From assembly GCA_016208065.1 (NCBI GenBank), contig JACQYU010000099.1, forward strand, positions 1 through 19,910: 19,910 nucleotides of DNA, in the 5' to 3' direction. The first letter of the stretch is position 1; each line of letters begins with the position of its first letter. Source of the stretch: Candidatus Falkowiibacteriota bacterium. Its GTDB lineage: Bacteria; Patescibacteriota; Patescibacteriia; Patescibacteriales; GWC2-42-12. A program made the translations under genes and the position numbers. Positions 1-7,261 of this stretch are shown in pieces. Below the pieces are notes generated by a model that saw only the letters and a program-made list of their open reading frames with translations, ran no database searches and had not been told where the DNA came from.

Positions 1-214
1 AAAATAATTTAAAAATATTTTTTAAATTAAAATTTTCCAGGCTAACCGGCCGGGAAAAATATCGGCTATAAGGCGTAATTTCGTTATTTTCATCCGCCAT
101 GGCAAACGGCACGACCTCGTAACCGGCCTCGCGCAGAAGGCGAGATAAAGAAAAAACATGGCGCTCGCTTCCGCCTTTTAAATAATAAAATTTGTTTATC
201 TGTAAAATTTTCAT
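1..214 (-). CDS. Glycosyltransferase family 4 N-terminus (partial, runs off left edge)
   Basis: An open frame reads leftward from an ATG at 214 and leaves the window without a stop; 71 codons are visible. The protein begins MKILQINKFYYLKGG and continues with SERHVFSLSRLLREAGYEV. A first strand, then a GG-x-E/S-R-x-x-x-x-L loop-helix and a following GHxV-like segment are typical of GT-B fold family 4 glycosyltransferases, which build capsule or other surface polysaccharide from nucleotide sugars at the inner membrane face. The downstream two-thirds, with the donor-binding E-x7-E motif, lies outside the window, so donor and acceptor cannot be judged. No Shine-Dalgarno is visible; the palindrome at 221-362 ends 6 bases before the start codon. 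Neighbours (radical SAM, O-antigen ligase-like protein, Wzz-like protein) fit a surface-polysaccharide locus. Confidence 0.75.
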   Translation of the reverse strand, partial: MKILQINKFYYLKGGSERHVFSLSRLLREAGYEVVPFAMADENNEITPYSRYFSRPVSLENFNLKNIFKLF

Positions 215-220
215 AACTTT

Positions 221-362
221 TAATTTGTGAAAATTATTTTTCTCGCTTAGACGAAATTTGGGCGTTTTTTACAAAAAATTTTTTATTGATATTTTTAGGA
301 TAATTTTCTGTAAAAAATCGCTACAATTTCGTATGCGCTATAAAAATAATTTTCACAAATTA
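221..362. repeat. Long imperfect palindrome P1 (142 bp) between glycosyltransferase and radical SAM genes
   Basis: The outer 21 bases at 221-241 are perfectly complementary to 342-362. Inside, further matched blocks (ACGAAATT at about 252 against AATTTCGT at about 326; a GTTTTTTAC block against GTAAAAAA) make nearly the whole 142 bp one interrupted palindrome centred near 291. The left arm sits just upstream of the glycosyltransferase start and the right arm covers the last codons and stop of the radical SAM gene. The centre resembles the centre of the palindrome at 9671-9831. It has no coding capacity and is best called a miniature palindromic element; it could also form a terminator-like hairpin in RNA. 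Confidence 0.8.
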
Positions 363-1306
363 AAAAAATTTTTAACCTTAAATTTTACCAACCAAAAAAT
401 AACTTCCGGCCAGTGCTTCTTAATGGCCGGCCTGGCCGTGCAAATCATCCAGCTTGGTTTTTCGCTTATAGGAGCCGGGGCTAAATTTAAAAAGCCGCAT
501 TGTAAATCTCCAATTTTATAGCCGGAAATATCGCTCGGGTAAATATCGCCGTTAGGATCTAAAAATAAATTATCTTGGCCGGAATAATCCGGCAAGATCC
601 TTTGGCCGGTTAAAATAAATTCTTTTAAGCCGAAAGCGAAATAGGCGCGCAGCCACCTTTTTAAGGAAAAACTTTTAAGCTCTTGCTTTACTAGCCAATC
701 AAGCGCTTCGGCCATTTCCCGCTTTTTCTCAATCTTATTGCTGGCGTTAAAATATTTTTCTCCGGAATGAACCGCGGCTAAAGTCATTTCAAGCTTAAGC
801 TCGCGGCTTAGATTATAAACTTTTTTAAGTTCGTCAATATTATAATCCCCCAAAGTAAAGGCCAGCCTTAATTTTTTTACGCCGATTTTTTTTAAGCCGT
901 CTACGGTTGACATAGCCTTTAAAAAACCGCCGGGCACGCCCCGAATCTCGCCATGCTTATCTCCAATGCCGTCCAAAGAAATAGCGATGCCCAATTCGGG
1001 GATTAATTTTATTATTTTTTTTACTTGCTTAATAATCAATTCAGCGGCAAAGCCGTTGGTAGAAATAATTATCCCGGCTTTAGGGCTCGTTTTATGCATT
1101 ACGGCCAAAACTTCTTCCAGGTCATTTCTTAAAAACGGCTCGCCGCCGGTAATGTTAATATTTGATAGGCCGGCAGGTATTTTATTATAATCCTCGGCCG
1201 TTAGCCTGCCCGGCAAGTTTTTACGCCAAATATTGCACATTCTGCATTGAGAATTGCATTGATAGGTAACGGCTATGACTAAATCCTTATAACTTGATTT
1301 TTCCAT
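353..1306 (-). CDS. Radical SAM protein with short C-terminal region (surface-locus type)
   Basis: A 317-residue protein with the radical SAM cluster motif CxxxCxxC at residues 17, 21 and 24 (TYQCNSQCRMCNIW), which binds a 4Fe-4S cluster that cleaves S-adenosylmethionine. The SAM-contact motif ITGGEPFLR follows near residue 52, and a strand with SLDGIGDKH near residue 110 is also typical. The C-terminal part has FLDPNGDIYPSD and WMICTARP, reminiscent of SPASM/Twitch-containing proteins, but only one Cys pair is obvious, so a full auxiliary cluster is not supported. The substrate is unknown. Similar proteins occur in polysaccharide gene clusters of uncultured bacteria, which fits the glycosyltransferase downstream. 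A TATAAT hexamer lies 3 bases before the ATG. The stop codon and last few codons lie within the arm of palindrome P1. Confidence 0.85.
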   Translation of the reverse strand: MEKSSYKDLVIAVTYQCNSQCRMCNIWRKNLPGRLTAEDYNKIPAGLSNINITGGEPFLRNDLEEVLAVMHKTSPKAGIIISTNGFAAELIIKQVKKIIKLIPELGIAISLDGIGDKHGEIRGVPGGFLKAMSTVDGLKKIGVKKLRLAFTLGDYNIDELKKVYNLSRELKLEMTLAAVHSGEKYFNASNKIEKKREMAEALDWLVKQELKSFSLKRWLRAYFAFGLKEFILTGQRILPDYSGQDNLFLDPNGDIYPSDISGYKIGDLQCGFLNLAPAPISEKPSWMICTARPAIKKHWPEVIFWLVKFKVKNFFNL

Positions 1307-1375
1307 AATATTATAGTAAATTTAACATATTGGGCTTTTTTCTTTAATAATATAAATTAACATAATTATAGATAA

Positions 1376-2740
1376 ATGTCAAACCTAATAAACAAAATAA
1401 TCTTTCTAACTATCGGCCTGATTTTTGTTTCCTTTTTTCTGCTGATTAACCTGGACGGCATTTCTAAAATATTTCTCTTTATTTTATTTTGTATTTTCGC
1501 GGCTACTCTCCTTAAGCCGAAACTCGGCTTGCTTATTTTAATAATCGCTCGGCCCTGCTTGGATATTTTAACCGCTAAGCCGATAATTCAAACTGAAAAT
1601 TTCAGCCTTAACTTGGCGTCGCTGTTTGCCATCTTGGTTATTTTATTTTCCTCGGTTATTTTAATAAAAAATTTATCTAAAATTAAGAACCTGCCGCTTA
1701 AATACAATTGGCTTATTTTTATCATCATCGGCTTAATCTCAATCTTTTTTTCTTACAACGTTTACTTAAGCATGGCAGAGAGCTTGCGCTTATTAAGCAT
1801 CTTGGCTGTTTACTGCCTGGCGTATTTTTTAATCAATTCGGAAAAAGACCTGAAAAATCTTATTAGGGCGATAATCGCTTCCGCGATTATGCCGTTGCTT
1901 TTCGCCTTATGGCAATTCTATACCGCCAACGGCTTAACCGTGCCTTTTGAAGGCATCTACAATAGAATCTACGGCACTTTCGCCCATCCTAATTTATTCG
2001 CCTACTATCTGCTCCTGCCTTTGGCTTTAGCGCTTTATCTATTTTTAAGCAACAACAAAAAGCAGGTAAACAATATTTTATATTTTTTGTTCTCAATTTT
2101 TCTTATTATAATTTTAGGCCTTACTTTTACCCGAGGCGCTTGGCTGTCATTTTTAATTATCGTAGCGGTTATCGGCGTCTTCCGCTACCGCGCTCTTCTT
2201 ATCGCCGCCATGATTTTTATGGCTTTGGCATATTTTTTAATCGCGCCGATAAATTACCGCGTCAATGATTTAGTTTCCGGCCGATCCGATAGCTCTATAG
2301 AATGGCGCCTTAACCTTTGGAACGACGCTAAAGAATATGTGAAAAATAAACCCTGGCTAGGCTATGGCGCCGGCGTTGCCAGCGATTTAATTCTTGATAA
2401 ACGAGGCGAGCAATTCGGCTCCTCTGACCCGCATAACGACTATTTAAAAATCGCCATTGAAAACGGCCTGATCGGCTTATTGGCTTATGCTTCATTAATC
2501 GCCGGATTGTTTATTAACTTAATAAAAAAATATTCAACGGCCGGACAAACCCGGTTTAAAACTTTAATTCTAACAACGATCGGCTTGTCAATCGCTTTTT
2601 ATATTATGAGCGCCGCAGATAATATTTTAAGAAACACGGCCTTGATGTGGTCGTTTTGGGCGCTTATAGGAGCGATTATGGCGGTAAAGATCCCTGCTAT
2701 TATAAAGAATGAACACCGGCCTTTGGTTGGCGACAATTAA
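1376..2740 (+). CDS. O-antigen ligase / Wzy-type polymerase family membrane protein
   Basis: A 454-residue, very hydrophobic protein with roughly ten to twelve membrane segments from the first residues onward. It carries the signature of the Wzy_C (O-antigen ligase/polymerase) family: RIYGTFAHPNLFAYY at about 197-211, FTRGAWLSF at about 246, WLGYGAGVASD in the large periplasmic-side loop and DPHNDYLKIAIENGLIG near residue 349. These proteins transfer or polymerise undecaprenyl-linked glycans at the outer face of the cytoplasmic membrane. In a wall-type cell without an outer membrane it would more likely polymerise a surface polysaccharide or attach glycans to proteins or wall than to lipid A. 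It is divergently transcribed from the radical SAM gene with a 69-bp gap. No Shine-Dalgarno is visible. Confidence 0.88.
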   Translation: MSNLINKIIFLTIGLIFVSFFLLINLDGISKIFLFILFCIFAATLLKPKLGLLILIIARPCLDILTAKPIIQTENFSLNLASLFAILVILFSSVILIKNLSKIKNLPLKYNWLIFIIIGLISIFFSYNVYLSMAESLRLLSILAVYCLAYFLINSEKDLKNLIRAIIASAIMPLLFALWQFYTANGLTVPFEGIYNRIYGTFAHPNLFAYYLLLPLALALYLFLSNNKKQVNNILYFLFSIFLIIILGLTFTRGAWLSFLIIVAVIGVFRYRALLIAAMIFMALAYFLIAPINYRVNDLVSGRSDSSIEWRLNLWNDAKEYVKNKPWLGYGAGVASDLILDKRGEQFGSSDPHNDYLKIAIENGLIGLLAYASLIAGLFINLIKKYSTAGQTRFKTLILTTIGLSIAFYIMSAADNILRNTALMWSFWALIGAIMAVKIPAIIKNEHRPLVGDN

Positions 2741-2768
2741 GGCTTACGCATTTAAAATTATCTTAAGG

Positions 2769-2870
2769 GCAGTTAGCTGGTTTTAACGATTTTTTCGTTG
2801 CGGAACTCCCCGGGTCGAGCCCGGGGTCAAACAGTCCTCACTTCAAAAATCGCTAAAACCAGCTAACTGC
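2769..2870. repeat. Palindromic element A, 26-bp arms with conserved core (102 bp)
   Basis: Left arm 2769-2794 and right arm 2845-2870 are complementary at 25 of 26 positions. The 50-bp interior holds a second hairpin, CCCCGGG (2808-2814) against CCCGGGG (2820-2826) with loop TCGAG. Read on the minus strand the interior carries GAGGACTGTTTGA before the inner hairpin and GAGTTCCGCA after it; both blocks recur at the same offsets in the element at 15286-15406, whose arms are unrelated. The right arm overlaps the end of the small secreted-protein ORF and supplies its stop codon. It has no coding capacity. It is either a miniature transposable element or a structured RNA element. Confidence 0.88.
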
Positions 2871-3245
2871 AAATTGGCTGCGCAAGCATTGTAAACAAAT
2901 ATTTCTTATAAAAAAATGCCCCGGTCTCTTAAAAGAAACCGGGGGTTGTGCTACCTGCCTGTTGGTGGCAATTTCGTACTTGCCGTCCGTGCTCTGCGCC
3001 CAGACGTTATTGCTGGCGCGAGCATAGCTCCGATAAAGGCGCGGGGTGCCGCTCTGGGATGAAGCGATGGGGACCTCGACCAGTGCTCCGCCGACTTTGT
3101 CAGTCCGGATGGTTACTTCTCCAGACCAGTCTCCTCCGGATTTGACCAGGGACTGATCGGAAGGCAGCCCGGCCATTTCAGCGAAAGCCACCGTACCTGC
3201 CAAAAAAACCACCATTACCGTTACTGCGAAAATTTTTGTTCTCAT
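2853..3245 (-). CDS. Small secreted protein of unknown function; 3' end runs through a terminator
   Basis: From an ATG at 3245 with AGGTGG just upstream, the ORF encodes 130 residues: a signal peptide (basic start, hydrophobic stretch IFAVTVMVVFLAGTVAFA, AFA-E cleavage site) and a short mature part with alternating small and charged residues (GDWSGEVTIRTDKVGG). I do not recognise the family. The start at GTG 3254 is less likely because it overlaps the ribosome site. GC content is clearly above that of the flanking DNA. The last third of the ORF is suspicious: it reads through the hairpin at 2919-2944 and ends on a stop codon inside repeat A. A TAG in another frame just before the hairpin (complement of about 2950-2953) would be a natural end if a base had been gained or lost. 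Last gene of the minus-strand exported-protein cluster. Confidence 0.6.
   Translation of the reverse strand: MRTKIFAVTVMVVFLAGTVAFAEMAGLPSDQSLVKSGGDWSGEVTIRTDKVGGALVEVPIASSQSGTPRLYRSYARASNNVWAQSTDGKYEIATNRQVAQPPVSFKRPGHFFIRNICLQCLRSQFAVSWF
2905..2945 (-). terminator. Intrinsic terminator closing the exported-protein cluster
   Basis: On the minus strand a GC-rich stem ACCGGGG/CCCCGGT (2919-2925 with 2938-2944) is followed by CATTTTTTT. It lies after the coding part of the small secreted protein and ends the minus-strand operon starting at 7080. The annotated ORF reads through it. Confidence 0.8.
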
Positions 3246-3294
3246 AACTACCACCTTTCTTTCTTTTTTTGTTTTGGTTTTTGTTTTTTGTTTT

Positions 3295-4848
3295 TTACTT
3301 TTTCGGCGGTTGACTCTTTGCCTTTTTCTTGAGCAAATGTTTTGCTAAATTAGTCAAATCTATAAACCCACCTAGCCCGACTGAATGATCCGAAGTGGAC
3401 CAATATGTCGGGTTAATTCGCGCCCCGCCGATAAGATTTCCGCTCCCGTAAAAATCCACTCCCGGACTAACTCTTAGCCCGGTCATGGAGCCTTCCTTGT
3501 AATGGGTTACCGATGCGCCTCCAGCTAAGCTGACAGTTTCATTCAGCTTGTAAACGGATCCGTCAATGCCAGCGCTAAACATGGTCTTATCGCTGGCTTC
3601 GCCGTCTAAAGGCCACGTTCCGGTTTCGCGATCCATCCATTTATCAGTTTTATTCTGATTTATATCGTAATCCATGGATGCGTAATAGCGCATCCGGTTG
3701 AACCACGGCGAGCCGGTTCGAGACTTTTCATAACCCGTATAAGCCGTGATTATTTTTGACGTTTGGTCGGACTTATATCTCCCAAACTCGTTTGGATCTA
3801 TAAATCCCCAATCATCAACTTCGCCCATGCCAACTCTAAACTGAAACTCCGTGTTCGGGCTTAACAGGCGATAAGTTGGGCCAATGGCATAACGGCGGCC
3901 GAAATAATTGTAATCATCGCCGGTTATGCCGCTCCAGTAGTTGCCCTCAACCGTAACTCCGAAAGAGTGGATTTTATCTCCGTCCTTAATACTACAGAGA
4001 TAAAAATTTCCCACGCCCCAAAAGCCGTGAGGGTTGTTGCCGCTTTGATGTATGTCGGCAAAAGCTCCGACCGAAATATCAACGTCAGGCCGACAACATA
4101 CTTTTTCTTCCGGTTCCGTTATTGGCTGTTCCGGAGGAAGTGGCGGGGGTGGCTGAACTGCAGGAGATAGAGGTTCTACCGGCGGCGGGATTAACAGAAT
4201 TAACAGCCGTTTTTTCGGTTTTTCCGCTCGCCAAGCCAAGTTCCTGCATTTTAAGGGGTCATATAATGAATAAATTAACCCCTCAAATTCAACTTGATAA
4301 AGCCGAGCCGGTTCTAAATGCCCAACATCCCAGCTGGCTATCTTGTTTTTAGTAATTTTGTAATTCCCGAAGACCATCTCCGAGAATTTATCGCCGCTCC
4401 GAATCGCCGACTTTAAGGACGAAAATTCAAATTCGCCCTTTTGCACCTTAACGATAAAAAGCTGTTTCACTTCCTGGGGAAGCGAAAACATTTTAATCGC
4501 CTTGATGCCGTCGCGCTTTTGACCGAAAGCATGTTGCCCTAAATCATTCAGGGGCGTATACTCGTCGGCTATAACAGCTTGATGCTTTTCAGCCACGGCC
4601 GTTTTCGCGACAATCGTCGTCGAAGTCGGAATGGTTAATATCTGACCCGGAAAAATCAAATCCGGGTTTTTGATTATCTGTCTATTCGCCTCATAAAGCT
4701 TACGCCATCTTAAATCATGGCGCACGGCGATTTTTGACAGACAATCCCCTTTTCTAACTGCGTAGGTTTCGGCTCCGGCAGATGCCGCAGCTAGAACCAG
4801 CGCAAACGCTACGACTTGCAATATCCGCTGTTTCACCTGCCTCACCAT
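3295..4848 (-). CDS. Exported LysM-domain protein with beta-rich, possible barrel C-terminus
   Basis: A 517-residue protein: signal peptide at 1-26 (hydrophobic VVAFALVLAAASAGA, cleavage before ETY), one LysM peptidoglycan-binding domain at about 28-75 (YAVRKGDCLSKIAVRHDL ... NPDLIFPGQILTIP), a middle domain to about 215, a proline-rich linker at about 220-250, then about 260 residues of alternating polar/hydrophobic strands rich in Gly, Tyr and Trp (FGVTVEGNYWSGITGDDYNYFG, FQFRVGMGEVDDWG, VSLAGGASVTHYKEG). The C-terminal pattern resembles outer-membrane beta-barrels, but the protein ends in a lysine-rich tail rather than a terminal Phe, and homology is not proven. LysM suggests anchoring to the wall. 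It lies 49 bp upstream of the small secreted-protein gene and is probably co-transcribed with it. The ribosome site is weak (GAGAAAGGAA). Confidence 0.8.
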   Translation of the reverse strand: MVRQVKQRILQVVAFALVLAAASAGAETYAVRKGDCLSKIAVRHDLRWRKLYEANRQIIKNPDLIFPGQILTIPTSTTIVAKTAVAEKHQAVIADEYTPLNDLGQHAFGQKRDGIKAIKMFSLPQEVKQLFIVKVQKGEFEFSSLKSAIRSGDKFSEMVFGNYKITKNKIASWDVGHLEPARLYQVEFEGLIYSLYDPLKCRNLAWRAEKPKKRLLILLIPPPVEPLSPAVQPPPPLPPEQPITEPEEKVCCRPDVDISVGAFADIHQSGNNPHGFWGVGNFYLCSIKDGDKIHSFGVTVEGNYWSGITGDDYNYFGRRYAIGPTYRLLSPNTEFQFRVGMGEVDDWGFIDPNEFGRYKSDQTSKIITAYTGYEKSRTGSPWFNRMRYYASMDYDINQNKTDKWMDRETGTWPLDGEASDKTMFSAGIDGSVYKLNETVSLAGGASVTHYKEGSMTGLRVSPGVDFYGSGNLIGGARINPTYWSTSDHSVGLGGFIDLTNLAKHLLKKKAKSQPPKK

Positions 4849-4947
4849 TTCCTTTCTCCCAACTTTGACCGCCTGTTTTCTTCTCTGGTTTTCTTCTTAT
4901 CTTCTTATTCTCTTTGGCGCTGGCAAAAGCCTGCGGTTCTTAACTTG

Positions 4948-4986
4948 CCAAATGGCTAGCTAGAACAAATTTTCCAAATGGAAAAT
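4948..4986. promoter_or_regulatory. Paired CCAAATGG motifs upstream of the LysM/beta-rich gene
   Basis: CCAAATGG occurs at 4948-4955 (within GCCAAATGGC) and again at 4974-4981 (within a 7-bp inverted repeat ATTTTCC/GGAAAAT), 26 bp between starts, in the 246-bp gap between the lipoprotein and LysM genes. Two spaced copies in an otherwise noncoding gap could be an operator. No bound factor is identifiable and chance is possible. The rest of the gap is AT-rich with no clear promoter or strong terminator. Confidence 0.25.
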
Positions 4987-5094
4987 CTTTTATCAGCCAA
5001 GCAAATGCCCGGCCTCCTTGAATAAAATTTTAAGAAAAATTCTTAAGAAAAAATTCAGCAACCAAAATCAGAAAATTTTATTTTGATTTTTTAT

Positions 5095-6219
5095 TTATTT
5101 TATAGCCGCATTATACTCTGCGGCGCATTTGTTGTACTGCTCGTAGGTTTCCGAACTTTCGCAAGGCGTGCCTTTTATGGCTGCCTTGACTGCATCCGGT
5201 AAACGAGAAGAGTGACTGGCTTCTAAACCTGATGACGTCGTTGGCAAATTTTCTTCTGTAAAACCTTTTTGCTTGCCAGCACCGTATTCTTCCAATTTAA
5301 ACCCGTTGAAAAAATCGTCTAACGTCGCCAAATCTCTCTTGGCCAGCCAGTAGTTGGTAATATACCAATCCTTGGCAGTCAAAGGACGATTCAAGCGGCC
5401 AGGCCCGGTTTCTTCGCGAAACCAATAGGTCGGAATTTGGATAATTTTTGTTACAAATAAAGATCCTCCGACAGTTTCCGGTGTGATTAATGGCCAGGCA
5501 AACGCGAGATACCATTTATCGAAGAGAAGCTCTTTAAACATTTTGTCATATCCCTTCTCTTTAACTAAGCCCAACTGTTCCTCGTTCAGCGAAACACCCA
5601 GCGGCAGGCTCAATTCTTCCTTCACTTTTTCCGCCGCTTTTATTAATTCTGTTCCGATCAGCCTTTTAGAGAACTCCACGGCCGATTCATACTCCGGGGT
5701 ACCTTTCTTTAAGCTGATTTTTCGCAGGTCTTTAACTTTCGTTAAAAAACCTTCAGCTTTATTAAGGTCCACGGATTCGTAATCGCCGCTGATAAATTCT
5801 CCTTGAGCATTAAATATATATTTCTGCTCGTGGTCAACGACTAAAATCTGATCGTCCGGCTTTAATTGAACGTTGGCCGGAATATTTATTTTGAGATAAT
5901 TCCTCGGGTCAACGCTGTCGCGGGTAGCCAGGCATTTAATTAAGTCATATTTGCCTTTTTCGTTTTTCACCCGGAAAACCGCGCGCCAGGAAAGCGACGG
6001 CCAGACTCGGTTGTTAAAATTAACCAACGCCGTGTCCGGCACATCCAAAATTTCCGGCAAAATGAAGCGATAATACGAAATTTCTTCCGGTTCGCCGATA
6101 ATTTTTTCCGCCGTAAACATCTCCTTGACATTCATCCGGGAACTCGCGCACCCGGACACCATTGCCACTACGACTAATGACGACAGCATTATAGCTGTTA
6201 TCATTTTTCTCGTTTTCAT
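5095..6219 (-). CDS. Putative lipoprotein of unknown function
   Basis: From ATG 6219, preceded by a strong GGAGGT five bases upstream, the protein has 374 residues. An in-frame ATG at 6261 lacks a ribosome site and would put 14 extra residues before the signal peptide, so it is rejected. The N-terminus is a type II signal sequence with lipobox VSGC and Cys24 as the lipid-attachment residue. The mature part is mixed alpha/beta with a strand-rich first third (YRFILPEILDVPDTALVNFNNRVWPSLSW, in segments) and a helical middle; I do not recognise a family. It follows the LysM-TM gene by 45 bp in the same direction and precedes the beta-rich LysM gene, so the three probably act together at the cell envelope. 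Lipid anchoring to the outer face of the cytoplasmic membrane is inferred from the lipobox. Confidence 0.82.
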   Translation of the reverse strand: MKTRKMITAIMLSSLVVVAMVSGCASSRMNVKEMFTAEKIIGEPEEISYYRFILPEILDVPDTALVNFNNRVWPSLSWRAVFRVKNEKGKYDLIKCLATRDSVDPRNYLKINIPANVQLKPDDQILVVDHEQKYIFNAQGEFISGDYESVDLNKAEGFLTKVKDLRKISLKKGTPEYESAVEFSKRLIGTELIKAAEKVKEELSLPLGVSLNEEQLGLVKEKGYDKMFKELLFDKWYLAFAWPLITPETVGGSLFVTKIIQIPTYWFREETGPGRLNRPLTAKDWYITNYWLAKRDLATLDDFFNGFKLEEYGAGKQKGFTEENLPTTSSGLEASHSSRLPDAVKAAIKGTPCESSETYEQYNKCAAEYNAAIK

Positions 6220-6264
6220 GATTACCTCCGTTTCAGCGAAAGGGATTGCTATAAAAGCCAACCC

Positions 6265-7080
6265 CTATTTGGTTTGGTTTGATTCTCTTAATATTTCCCC
6301 CGAGTCTTTCAATTTTGCAACTTGCTCGGCGTATTTCGGATTTTTCATGCAACCTATAACCGCTTTTTTAGCATCATTAAATTTTTTTCTAAAAAGCGGT
6401 TTAGTTTTATCCTGCAAGGTCATAAAGGGCGTATACCAGTTGTTGTTTACCCTTTTAAATACCCACACCGAATAAACGATCCCATCCATGTCTTTCGCTT
6501 TAATCCAATCTCCTTCTAAAATAATATCATTAGCCTTGGCTTTGGCTTCTTCAGCCGCTTTTTTCCTTTTGCGCGCGAAAAAAGGCGCAACAATAAGATA
6601 AAAGATTATAAACGGCAAAACAAAAAATGCCGCTAAGCCTCCCCAGACAACTACCCTTAACTTCCAGATTCCAGGGAATTGAACAGAAGAACCCATTTCA
6701 AGTCCTGTCGTTTTCGGGACCTTCGGGGTTATCGCCACAGGCTGTATTGTCGCGGCTTTCGCCGCTTCTGCCTGAGCTATAGTCTCTTTAACAATCTTCT
6801 TGACTTCTTGCTCAGACATTTTTTCAACATCCTGCCGATTTTGGTCCGACCGGTCAGGCAAATAATAAACAATTTCCTGCCCGATTTTTACCTGGGTGCC
6901 GAGGTCGGGATTCCAGGAGTAAAGCTTGTCAATTTCAATTCCCTGAACCCGCCAAGCATACATTAGCTGGCCCAGCGTGTCACCTTTTTTTACCGTGTAA
7001 ACAACTTTGTCACCGGCAAAAGCCAGAGACGCCATAACCAAAACAAAAACGAACGAAAAAATAAAACTAATCTTTTTCAC
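6265..7080 (-). CDS. LysM-domain protein with internal membrane segment
   Basis: GTG start at 7080 with AGGAGA four to five bases upstream; 271 residues. Layout: signal peptide 1-22 (SFVFVLVMASLAFA-G), LysM domain at about 26-75 (YTVKKGDTLGQLMYAW ... NPDLGTQVKIGQEIVYYLP), a charged, alanine-rich helical linker with a likely coiled coil at about 80-115, a hydrophobic membrane segment at about 144-168 (GGLAAFFVLPFIIFYLIVAPFF), then KRKKAAEE and a C-terminal domain of about 90 residues with NNWYTPFMTLQDKTKPLF. Topology would put LysM outside, bound to peptidoglycan, and the tail in the cytoplasm. First gene of the four-gene cluster that ends at the terminator near 2919. The function is unknown; linking wall to membrane is inference. 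Confidence 0.82.
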   Translation of the reverse strand: MKKISFIFSFVFVLVMASLAFAGDKVVYTVKKGDTLGQLMYAWRVQGIEIDKLYSWNPDLGTQVKIGQEIVYYLPDRSDQNRQDVEKMSEQEVKKIVKETIAQAEAAKAATIQPVAITPKVPKTTGLEMGSSVQFPGIWKLRVVVWGGLAAFFVLPFIIFYLIVAPFFARKRKKAAEEAKAKANDIILEGDWIKAKDMDGIVYSVWVFKRVNNNWYTPFMTLQDKTKPLFRKKFNDAKKAVIGCMKNPKYAEQVAKLKDSGEILRESNQTK

Positions 7081-7261
7081 TTTCTCCTACCTTTCTTGCC
7101 TAAATAGGCAATTTGAACCGCCAAATAGCGATTCTGTTTTGGGCTTTGTGCCCGTTCACTTTACAAATTGTCAAAGTGCCTTGCAAAATGGTTGAAATTT
7201 ACTAATCGCGATTTAAGTAAACCGCAAAAAGCAAATTCAGACCGCCATTACCGAATAATTT

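Noticed and set aside
353-1306. Full SPASM-domain peptide maturase
   Set aside because: The C-terminal region lacks the seven-cysteine SPASM pattern, and no small precursor peptide gene is seen beside it.
1307-1375. Divergent promoters between the radical SAM and O-antigen ligase-like genes
   Set aside because: TATAAT lies 3 bases from the radical SAM ATG and CATAAT 9 bases from the other start, but neither has a credible -35 at 16-18 bases; too AT-rich to decide.
7081-7261. Promoter with TTGACA on the minus strand upstream of the LysM-TM gene (complement near 7166-7171)
   Set aside because: No acceptable -10 hexamer lies 16-18 bases downstream; the hexamer sits in a small CACTTT/AAAGTG hairpin. 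The operon promoter remains unidentified.
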